A stretch of DNA of 15,947 nt from an uncultured Alphaproteobacteria bacterium (GTDB lineage: Bacteria; Pseudomonadota; Alphaproteobacteria; HIMB59; GCA-002718135), in NCBI GenBank assembly GCA_902613275.1, contig CACMGM010000014.1, forward strand, positions 1-15,947, in the 5' to 3' direction. Made by a program: the position numbers and the translations under genes. The notes under the pieces are model-generated. The model saw only the letters and a program-made list of their open reading frames with translations, was not told where the DNA came from and did no database searches. Positions 8,183 to 14,913 of this stretch are shown here, piece after piece. Within the stretch, counting starts at the first letter, position 1. Every line of letters starts with the position of its first letter.

Positions 8183-9262
8183 TTATAATTTTTTTAATAA
8201 TGTGTTCAAGCGATTTACAAAAACAGAATCAGAATTATTATCATAAGTGAACTTTCTATAATTTTCAAATCCATTAGTAGCGATATCATTTATTTTATTA
8301 AAATTTGTAAGTATATAATCAATTTTAGTATTTAAATCTTCAAAGTCCCACTTAAAATCTATATAGGTTTCATTTTCCTTGTAAAGGTTGGGCCAAGTAT
8401 AGATATGATTCATATTTGGCTTTAGCAAAATAGTTTTTTGTAAAAAAGTTTCAAAGTCTCTATAGGCTATTTCACCCCATCCAAAAGGAGATATAGAAAT
8501 TTTACTTTTGGATAGTTCTTTTAAATAATTAATTCGATTTATTAGTTTAAAATTATTTTTTTCATAAAGTTTTAGATGTTTCAAAATAGAAATTCTATGA
8601 AATTTAATAGTTTCTCTATATTTATTAAAATTAAATTTTGCAAAAATTTCATTAGTTTTAATAATTCTTTTGCTACTAGTTTCTCTTTTAAAATTTATTA
8701 AAAAATTAAATTTCAGATATTTATATATTTTTTTATAGTAATGAGAATATTTTGAAAAATCAGCCATAGATGAATTCCAAAATACTTCAATTTTTTGTAA
8801 ATCTTCTTCTTTTAAATTTCCATCAGAAAAATCAGGAAAATCATCTTTTATTAGAAATTTTTTATAATAATAATCTGTATATATTCTTCTGTCATACATT
8901 CTTGTTAAATATTTTTCTTTATCTTTTAAAATTTGTAATTTCCAGTATCTATCAATAAACTGAAAAACCTCTGACTGTATCCATCCAGATGAATCTGCAG
9001 TATCACAATAAATAATCTTGTTAAATTTTTTTTTAAGAAATGAAAAATCTTTGAAAATTTTTTCTTGGTTTTCTATCCATTCATTTCTATGAAATTTACT
9101 ATCTAATATAACCAGGTCACCTTCTAAATAATCTGAAATATTTTCACTAAATTTAAAATTAAAACCAGCTTCACTAATTTGATTCTGCCAAATTAATAAA
9201 GGTGTTAATAATGCAATTGAATTCTGATGTTTAAAACCAGGTGTTACAATATAAATATTCAC
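8183..9262 (-). CDS. Putative glycosyltransferase, CgeB/exostosin-like C-terminal region
   Basis: This 359-residue protein starts at GTG (9262-9260), overlapping the previous stop as GTGA; no other early start keeps the beta-strand N-terminus 'NIYIVTPGF'. The C-terminal third has the strongest signal: 'SPFGWGEIAYRDFE' (residues 258-271), then 'LLKPNMNHIYTWPNLY' (279-294) and 'FKWDF' (303-307). This Ser-Pro-x-Gly...Arg-x-Phe-Glu...Lys-Pro-x-Met arrangement matches the donor-domain end of GT-B proteins that are usually annotated as CgeB/YkvP-like or exostosin-like glycosyltransferases. The middle is rich in Lys, Tyr and Phe and unfamiliar, and the N-terminal half shows no clear Gly-rich loop. 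No E-x7-E signature is present. Its place between GT4 genes and the amidotransferase pair fits a transferase for the same glycan. A role in sugar transfer is likely but not demonstrated. Confidence 0.62.
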   Translation of the reverse strand: MNIYIVTPGFKHQNSIALLTPLLIWQNQISEAGFNFKFSENISDYLEGDLVILDSKFHRNEWIENQEKIFKDFSFLKKKFNKIIYCDTADSSGWIQSEVFQFIDRYWKLQILKDKEKYLTRMYDRRIYTDYYYKKFLIKDDFPDFSDGNLKEEDLQKIEVFWNSSMADFSKYSHYYKKIYKYLKFNFLINFKRETSSKRIIKTNEIFAKFNFNKYRETIKFHRISILKHLKLYEKNNFKLINRINYLKELSKSKISISPFGWGEIAYRDFETFLQKTILLKPNMNHIYTWPNLYKENETYIDFKWDFEDLNTKIDYILTNFNKINDIATNGFENYRKFTYDNNSDSVFVNRLNTLLKKL

Positions 9263-10461
9263 TTCAAGTTTTGATAAAAAAAATCTTCATATTTTAATGA
9301 TATATTTTTAGAATTAAAATCTTTAGATCTTTGAATTGAATTAATTGAATAATGTTCTAAAATTTTTTTATCACTCATAATTTTATGCATCAATTTAGCT
9401 GCAGTTTTATAATCATTTCTCTGGAAGATTAATCCATGATTTTCATTCTCAACAACATCTCTACAACCTGGGGCATCTGATGTTATAATAGGTAATCCTG
9501 CCATCATTGCCTCAACCAGAACTATTCCAAATGTTTCAAGATTTGATGGAAAAATAAAACAATCTGATAAACCATAGTATTTACTCAATTTATTACTAGG
9601 GAATACGAGATCAGGTAGAATTTCATTATCAATTTCATCAACCAATATAAAGTTTTCTTCTAAACTCTTATTTTTTATTAATTTTTTAAGTAATTTTACA
9701 TCTTTACCAACAATTAAAATTTTGTATTTTTGTTTGGTATATAAATTTAATTCTTCAGAAATATAAATTAGTAACTCAAAATTTTTTTTTGGATGATTTC
9801 TACCTACGCATAAAAATATAAAAACCTTGTCATCTAATTTCAAATCTTTTCTAAGTTTAAATTTATCAAAAGGTCCAGATAAATTAATTGACTCAATACC
9901 ATATGGAATTTTTACTATTTTTTTGTTGTTTACACCTAACTTAATATATTCATCTTTTACACTTTGAGTTAATGCAATAAAATGATTAATTTGCTTCAAA
10001 TATTTTCTAATTTTATTATCAATGTTTTTATCTAATCTAATACCATAGGAAATTTGTTCATCGACTTGTATATCTTCTCCAGGACATAATACTAAATTTT
10101 TTTTAAATAAATTATTTTCTGATAGCTGACTTAACATTACTCCAGAAGGGTATGCTAAATTTGCAAAACAATAATCTATTTTAAAAAAAAGATTAATTAG
10201 TTTAAAATATAATTTGATTATTAATAATGCAATTTTTGAATATCTATAATAAATTCCAAATATTTTTGGAGGTAATGGTAGAACCGTATAATCTAAAATC
10301 CATTTTTTTCTTTTAAGTTTAATGAAAGTTTTAAAAGGAACAAAAACTATTATTTTGTGACCCAATACATTTAAGCTCTTAGCAATAACATGAAGTCCAA
10401 TTTGTGAACCACCAATCGAGGGTAAAAATGTTGAAGTTAAAATACCTATTTTTAATTTCAT
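9259..10461 (-). CDS. GT4-family glycosyltransferase
   Basis: This 400-residue protein is a full-length GT-B retaining glycosyltransferase. 'LTSTFLPSIGGSQIGLH' (residues 8-24) forms the acceptor-side glycine loop, 'KIPYGIE' (184-190) marks the hinge, 'CVGRNHPKKNFELL' (218-231) begins the nucleotide-sugar domain, and E309-x7-E317 in 'ETFGIVLVEAMMAGLP' is the catalytic signature. 'SDAPGCRDVVENENHGLIF' follows at 328-346 as usual. The Tyr-Gly-Ile-Glu hinge is common in GT4 enzymes that use hexose or HexNAc nucleotides, but the donor cannot be named. It starts at ATG, overlapping the stop of the GT4 before it as ATGA (10458-10461), and it ends in a GTGA overlap, so it is probably translated in coupled fashion with both neighbours. 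No truncation or missing catalytic residue is seen. Confidence 0.93.
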   Translation of the reverse strand: MKLKIGILTSTFLPSIGGSQIGLHVIAKSLNVLGHKIIVFVPFKTFIKLKRKKWILDYTVLPLPPKIFGIYYRYSKIALLIIKLYFKLINLFFKIDYCFANLAYPSGVMLSQLSENNLFKKNLVLCPGEDIQVDEQISYGIRLDKNIDNKIRKYLKQINHFIALTQSVKDEYIKLGVNNKKIVKIPYGIESINLSGPFDKFKLRKDLKLDDKVFIFLCVGRNHPKKNFELLIYISEELNLYTKQKYKILIVGKDVKLLKKLIKNKSLEENFILVDEIDNEILPDLVFPSNKLSKYYGLSDCFIFPSNLETFGIVLVEAMMAGLPIITSDAPGCRDVVENENHGLIFQRNDYKTAAKLMHKIMSDKKILEHYSINSIQRSKDFNSKNISLKYEDFFYQNLK

Positions 10462-11621
10462 TTTAATACTTTATTAATATTTGTAATATCGTTATATTTT
10501 GCATTAATAAGGTATTCTAATGATTTCAATATTTTATTATCAATATCTGTTGATGAAACTTTTGACATAATATTTTGATAAATTTTAAATTCATTAAAAT
10601 TGTTATGACTATGAATTTTAATTATTTCTTTAGCCCACAATTCTGGATCCAACTCTAATAATTTACCATTAAAATTATCAATTATGTACTCTTTAAATAC
10701 ATATTCATTTTTGTTAGCTAAAACTGGAATACCGCATGCTAGGCTCTCAAGTAATGTTGTTCCTAAACCCTCATTGTAGGATGGCAGTAGATATAAACTT
10801 GAATTTTTAATAAATTTATCAGATTCAACAAATGATGAAATTATTTCAATATTTTTAAATAAATTATTTTCTTTGATTTTTAATTTTATTTTATCTAAAT
10901 ATTCACTATCTCTAATTGAGTTTTTTCCTTCGAGAGAAACTGGCCCAGCAAGAATTAATTTATAGTTTTTTGGTAAATATTTCATAACTTCAACTAAAAA
11001 AATTTGATTTTTTCTTGGAAGAAACTGACTAATATATAAAAGACTGAATTTTTTATTACTCTTATTTTCTAAGTTAAAAACATTTAAATTAACTGGATTG
11101 GGTTTTATCCAAACATTATGTAATAAATTTATATCATAACATTTTTTTGCTAAATGATGTGATAGACAAACAATTATACAATTAGCTCTTAAATCTAACT
11201 TGAAGAAAAAATCTAAAATTCTATTTTTTTGATATGGTTGCGCACTTGCATTAACTAGTTCATAAAATAAGGGTTTTTTTTTAAGTCTAGATACATAAAG
11301 AGCTGCATTAGTAATCTGAGAATTTCCAACAACATGAAAAATATCATACTTTTTTGAAATAAAGTAAATTTTAAATAATAAATAAAAAAAATAGAATTGT
11401 TTAATAATTTTTTTAAATATCTTACTATTTATTGATTTAAATCTTTTAACCTTAAAACCATTATATTCATACTCTTCATAATATAATTTCTCTTCGCTTT
11501 GACATATAATTTCTATATGAATTTTTTTTTTATCTAAAATTCTTTTATATGTATTAAATATTCTATATGCTGGACCAGAATATTCTGGTAAAAACTTACT
11601 TATTACCAATAATATTTTCAT
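10458..11621 (-). CDS. GT4-family glycosyltransferase
   Basis: I choose the ATG at 11621-11619 (387 residues, beginning MKILLVISKFLPE) over an in-frame GTG at 11627, because the conserved first strand starts there. Either way the gene begins inside the end of the polymerase gene, overlapping it by 26 bases, the longest overlap in the window. 'SKFLPEYSGPAYRIFN' is the acceptor-side loop, 'YISQFLPRKNQ' (residues 196-206) opens the donor domain, and E284-x7-E292 in 'NEGLGTTLLESLACGIP' is the catalytic pair. This is a typical GT4 enzyme that would add one sugar at the cytoplasmic membrane face. A Ser in place of a second Gly in the 'YSGPA' loop is the only feature I would call divergent. Its direct linkage to the polymerase fits assembly of the same repeat unit. 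Donor and acceptor are unknown. Confidence 0.9.
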   Translation of the reverse strand: MKILLVISKFLPEYSGPAYRIFNTYKRILDKKKIHIEIICQSEEKLYYEEYEYNGFKVKRFKSINSKIFKKIIKQFYFFYLLFKIYFISKKYDIFHVVGNSQITNAALYVSRLKKKPLFYELVNASAQPYQKNRILDFFFKLDLRANCIIVCLSHHLAKKCYDINLLHNVWIKPNPVNLNVFNLENKSNKKFSLLYISQFLPRKNQIFLVEVMKYLPKNYKLILAGPVSLEGKNSIRDSEYLDKIKLKIKENNLFKNIEIISSFVESDKFIKNSSLYLLPSYNEGLGTTLLESLACGIPVLANKNEYVFKEYIIDNFNGKLLELDPELWAKEIIKIHSHNNFNEFKIYQNIMSKVSSTDIDNKILKSLEYLINAKYNDITNINKVLK

Positions 11622-12894
11622 TTTCACTTTTATTTGTAATCTCGTACATTATGAAACCTAATGGTAGATAATATATTGCATTTAACCAATTACTAAAAAA
11701 ATTTCCAGTTGGTATAAATGGAAATAATGTAATGAACAGACATGTTAGAAAACATATATTTGGATCTGACAAAATATGATTTGATTTAGAAAACTTATAA
11801 TATAATTGACTTGAAAATGTGAATATTAAATAAATAAATAACAAAAAAACTATAAGAGTAGTTATTAACCCTGTTTCAGCCAATAATTGTAAGTAGGTAT
11901 TATGAGGATGAGTATTGCAATTCTCTTTTCCTTCAATTTTATAAATATTTTTTTTACATTCCTCTCTATATAATTTTGGACCTACTCCAAATATTGGATT
12001 GTGTTTAAACATCTCTAGAGAAGTCAATAGGTATCCATGATGTGTTGAGGTAAAAAAATAAAATTTGTTCAAAAAACTCAAATTTAAATTTTCAGCGTGT
12101 AATTCACTTTGATCATTTTTTGAGATATCTCTTATAGTCTTTGAATAAATTCTTTCAGTAATTGTTGGAGAATTTAAAATAATTATTAATATTAGAAATG
12201 AGGAGATAATTATAGTTAAAATCCTAATTAATTGAAATCTTTTAGTGAGACATACAATAATTAATGAAGATAATAGTAAATAAAATGCAGCAGTTCTATC
12301 ACCTGATATTACTACTAATACATCTGATAGTATAAAACCTATAAATGCTAAAGAAATTATAAATTTATCTTTGTAATAGTAACTTGCTAAACCAAAAAAA
12401 AATGGGTAGGTTCTAGATAAAAAACTTCCCAATATCTTTTCTTCACCAAAAATGCCACTCAATCTATCTCCATCATATTTATAACCAAGGATATTATAAC
12501 CATTAAAAAATTGATAATAACCATCAATAAAAATTAAAATATATACAAGGATAAATATATAAATTAGGTATCTGATATTCAAAAATTTAAGTTTTAAAGA
12601 TAAAAATATACCTATAGAAAATAGAAAAAATCTAAAATAAACTAATGAATATTCGTATGAAAAAAAATAATTATTTGAAATAATACTTGAAATATTAATC
12701 AATAAAAAAAAGATAATAAATAAAAAAATAATAAAAATAATTGGATATGTAATTAAGTTTTTATTAAAATTAAATATTAAGTAAATTAAAGTCATTAAGG
12801 ATATAAGTGAAATATTAAAATCAGTAGGCGCAGGTCCAAATATTAAACTTATTGGTAGTAGATATATTGGTATGGCAAATATTTTGTATGCCAT
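11596..12894 (-). CDS. O-antigen polymerase/ligase family membrane protein (Wzy_C/WaaL type)
   Basis: This 432-residue protein has about ten to twelve hydrophobic helices and one large periplasmic loop (roughly residues 242-340) containing 'HPHNTYLQLLAETG' (329-342), the His-x-His-Asn...Leu-Gln...Glu-x-Gly signature of the Wzy_C domain. Earlier marks of the family are 'DRLSGIFGEEKILGSFLSR' (143-161) and 'SGDRTAAF' (197-204), including conserved arginines thought to contact undecaprenyl-pyrophosphate glycan, and 'NPIFGVGP' (299-306). The family covers both polymerases, which join repeat units, and ligases, which move glycan to lipid A core or protein; sequence alone cannot separate them. The adjacent Wzz-like gene favours a polymerase. 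The start overlaps the preceding stop by one base (TAATG at 12894). Its C-terminus is shared with the first 26 bases of the following GT4 gene. Confidence 0.88.
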   Translation of the reverse strand: MAYKIFAIPIYLLPISLIFGPAPTDFNISLISLMTLIYLIFNFNKNLITYPIIFIIFLFIIFFLLINISSIISNNYFFSYEYSLVYFRFFLFSIGIFLSLKLKFLNIRYLIYIFILVYILIFIDGYYQFFNGYNILGYKYDGDRLSGIFGEEKILGSFLSRTYPFFFGLASYYYKDKFIISLAFIGFILSDVLVVISGDRTAAFYLLLSSLIIVCLTKRFQLIRILTIIISSFLILIIILNSPTITERIYSKTIRDISKNDQSELHAENLNLSFLNKFYFFTSTHHGYLLTSLEMFKHNPIFGVGPKLYREECKKNIYKIEGKENCNTHPHNTYLQLLAETGLITTLIVFLLFIYLIFTFSSQLYYKFSKSNHILSDPNICFLTCLFITLFPFIPTGNFFSNWLNAIYYLPLGFIMYEITNKSENENIIGNK

Positions 12895-13874
12895 TAATTC
12901 TCAAATTTAATTTTATTAATTTGCTTTTGTAAATATAAAAAGAGAATAGGTAGAAGTAAACAAAGAGCAATTAAAAATATTACATAGGTGAAAATATTAT
13001 AATGTGGTTTACTTAAAATATAATAATTTTGATCATCCAAATTAACATAGAAATTTTCTCTTTCATTAATATTATTTTCAAAAAATTCTTCAATTTGAAT
13101 TTTAAAATTTATTATATCTCTTGTTGATCTTTCAATATTTTTTCTTTTTTGAAATGAATCAAATAGAGTATGATTATACCATTCAAAAAAAACAGCTGTA
13201 TCAGTTATTTCTAAATCAACTGATAGATCAACATAGTCATTTAAATTATTTTCATTTAGCTTGTGGTATTGCCCCAAATCTTTTAGATTTGTTATAATCC
13301 TGTTAACAGTATCCAATGTTTCGTCTCTTAATTTGTTAAATAATGCTGTATTTGATAATTTGATTATTTTTTCTAACCTTAACAAAGTATCATTTTCATT
13401 AATTCCATATAAATTTATCTTCATATCAAGAGTTCTTAAATAATGATTAAGGTTAGATTTTGATATAACATTTTCAAAAACGATATCAGTTTCTTTATTA
13501 ATTTCCCTCATATAATCCCAAAGCAAATTTTGAGTTGATGATGTAAAGTCTGCATTTAAAAGATTAAATCTTTTTGTATTACTATTTGTATTGAATAATT
13601 TATAAAACATGGAATCATCGTTTTCAGGTAATATTTTTAAAAAATCAATAAATATTGGGTTATTAATAAAGTTGAAATTTAAATTTGAAATTAGGTTATT
13701 TTCAACTAACTTAAAATATTCCAAAATCGTAGATTGATTTATCTCATCAAAATTAACTATTTTTTCAATTTTTATCAATTTCTTATTAGTATTATAAAGA
13801 TATAAAATAAAAAACAATGATAAAGAAACACAAATTAAAAAATATTTTAGATAAGATAATAAATATTTTTGCAT
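12894..13874 (-). CDS. Membrane protein with a helix at each end; Wzz-like topology, family not recognised
   Basis: This 326-residue protein has one hydrophobic helix near each end (about residues 9-27 and 293-315) and a soluble middle of some 265 residues rich in Asn, Asp, Leu and Lys, predicted largely helical. Short basic tails (KKLIK after the first helix, KQINKIKFEN after the second) suggest that both ends face the cytoplasm and the middle faces the periplasm. That is the topology of Wzz-type polysaccharide co-polymerases, which set chain length. I do not see the Pro-rich motif usually found before the second helix of Wzz; only Ser-Lys-Pro-His at 288-291 is present. It sits two bases after the epimerase stop and overlaps the polymerase start as TAATG, which supports pairing with the polymerase. 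The function is inferred from topology and position only. Confidence 0.5.
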   Translation of the reverse strand: MQKYLLSYLKYFLICVSLSLFFILYLYNTNKKLIKIEKIVNFDEINQSTILEYFKLVENNLISNLNFNFINNPIFIDFLKILPENDDSMFYKLFNTNSNTKRFNLLNADFTSSTQNLLWDYMREINKETDIVFENVISKSNLNHYLRTLDMKINLYGINENDTLLRLEKIIKLSNTALFNKLRDETLDTVNRIITNLKDLGQYHKLNENNLNDYVDLSVDLEITDTAVFFEWYNHTLFDSFQKRKNIERSTRDIINFKIQIEEFFENNINERENFYVNLDDQNYYILSKPHYNIFTYVIFLIALCLLLPILFLYLQKQINKIKFEN

Positions 13875-13876
13875 TA

Positions 13877-14857
13877 CTACTGTTTATTTTTAATGTAATA
13901 CTCTTTATACCATTCAACGTAATTTTTTATACCTTTAATTAAACTAATCTTAGGTTTAAAATTATAAGTTTTAGAAATTTTTTTTATATCACTTAAAGTT
14001 TTAAATACATCGCCACTTTGTAAATTAAGTTTTTTTTCTTTTGGAGTAATTTTAAATTGTTCAGATATTAGCTTTATATATTTACTTAGGGAATGAGATT
14101 TACCATAACCAATATTGTATATATTATGAATTGATTTCAACTTAATTTTACTAAATATAATTTTGTTCAATGCGTTTGTTACATCTTGAATATGTGTAAA
14201 GTCTCTGTAATGTTTTCCATAATTAAATAATTTTATCTCTTTTTTATTATAAATAGATTCAGCGAAATTAAATAATGACATATCTTCTCTTCCAAAAGGT
14301 CCGTATACTGTAAAAAATCTTAATCCAGTGGCTCTTAAACCAAAACTAGTTGAATATGATTGCGCTAATACTTCATTGGTTTTTTTCGTTGCTGCATAGA
14401 ATGACTCAGGATGATCAGTATTAATTTTTTCTGATTGTGGAAATTGCTTACTATTACCATAAACTGAACTTGATGAAGCATAAATAAAATGATCAACTTT
14501 AAAATTTTTAGAAATTTCTAATAAATTATAAAAACCAATTACATTTGACTCAAAAAAATTTTTAGGAATTTTATGCGAGAGTCTTACGCCTGCTAATGCA
14601 GCTAAGTGGACCACATATTTAAATTTATTTTTTTTAAATAGTTTATTTAAGGAATTATAATTATTAATATCAATTTTTTGAAAATTAAATTTTTTATTTT
14701 TTTTTAATATTTTAATTCTATCATTTTTGATCTGTAACTGATTAGAAACATTAGTTAAGTTATCAATTCCATAAACAGTAAAATTTTTATTATCTAAAAT
14801 ATCTTTAGCTATACTAAAGCCTATAAACCCTCCTACACCAGTAATTAAAATTTTCAT
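13877..14857 (-). CDS. Extended-SDR nucleotide-sugar epimerase, probably UDP-glucuronate 4-epimerase
   Basis: This 326-residue protein is an extended short-chain dehydrogenase. The NAD loop is 'GVGGFIG' (residues 7-13), with D32 at the end of beta-2 binding the ribose. 'HLAALAGVRLSHKIP' (84-98), 'YASSSSVYG' (126-134) and the catalytic 'YAATK' (Y154, K158) follow. 'TGLRFFTVYGPFGREDMSLF' and a later 'HYRDFTHIQDV' match the UDP-glucuronate 4-epimerase (GAE/LspL-like) subfamily, where GlcA becomes GalA; the Ala-Gly-Val-Arg-x-Ser loop is particularly typical of that group. UDP-glucose or UDP-GlcNAc 4-epimerase activity is the main alternative. Start is the ATG at 14857; the ATG five bases upstream meets a stop at once. 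It follows a 56-base gap, the longest in the run, and sits two bases before the Wzz-like gene. A UDP-GalA product would supply the amidotransferases downstream with a carboxylate substrate. Confidence 0.88.
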   Translation of the reverse strand: MKILITGVGGFIGFSIAKDILDNKNFTVYGIDNLTNVSNQLQIKNDRIKILKKNKKFNFQKIDINNYNSLNKLFKKNKFKYVVHLAALAGVRLSHKIPKNFFESNVIGFYNLLEISKNFKVDHFIYASSSSVYGNSKQFPQSEKINTDHPESFYAATKKTNEVLAQSYSTSFGLRATGLRFFTVYGPFGREDMSLFNFAESIYNKKEIKLFNYGKHYRDFTHIQDVTNALNKIIFSKIKLKSIHNIYNIGYGKSHSLSKYIKLISEQFKITPKEKKLNLQSGDVFKTLSDIKKISKTYNFKPKISLIKGIKNYVEWYKEYYIKNKQ

Positions 14858-14913
14858 TTCATTTATAAATATATTTTAAGTGTATAACTTTTAATAAATA
14901 AAGATGTAACATT
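14858..14913 (-). other. Intergenic gap ahead of the epimerase
   Basis: This 56-base spacer is the only one of note between genes in the window. Read on the minus strand it contains GTTACA, 18 bases, then TATACA, each matching the sigma-70 consensus at four of six positions. In sequence of this composition that is not significant. I see no hairpin terminator and no strong Shine-Dalgarno before the epimerase ATG. It may hold an internal promoter, or be plain spacer. Confidence 0.25.

Noticed and set aside
11622..11627. GTG start at 11627 for the GT4 gene after the polymerase
   Set aside because: The ATG two codons later starts exactly at the conserved strand and shortens the overlap; GTG cannot be fully excluded.
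13261..13443. Plus-strand 60-codon frame
   Set aside because: It is antisense to the periplasmic region of the Wzz-like gene, with no start signal or motif.
14858..14913. A sigma-70 promoter (GTTACA, 18 bases, TATACA)
   Set aside because: Four-of-six matches in both boxes are expected by chance in DNA this rich in A and T. It is kept only as a low-confidence gap note.
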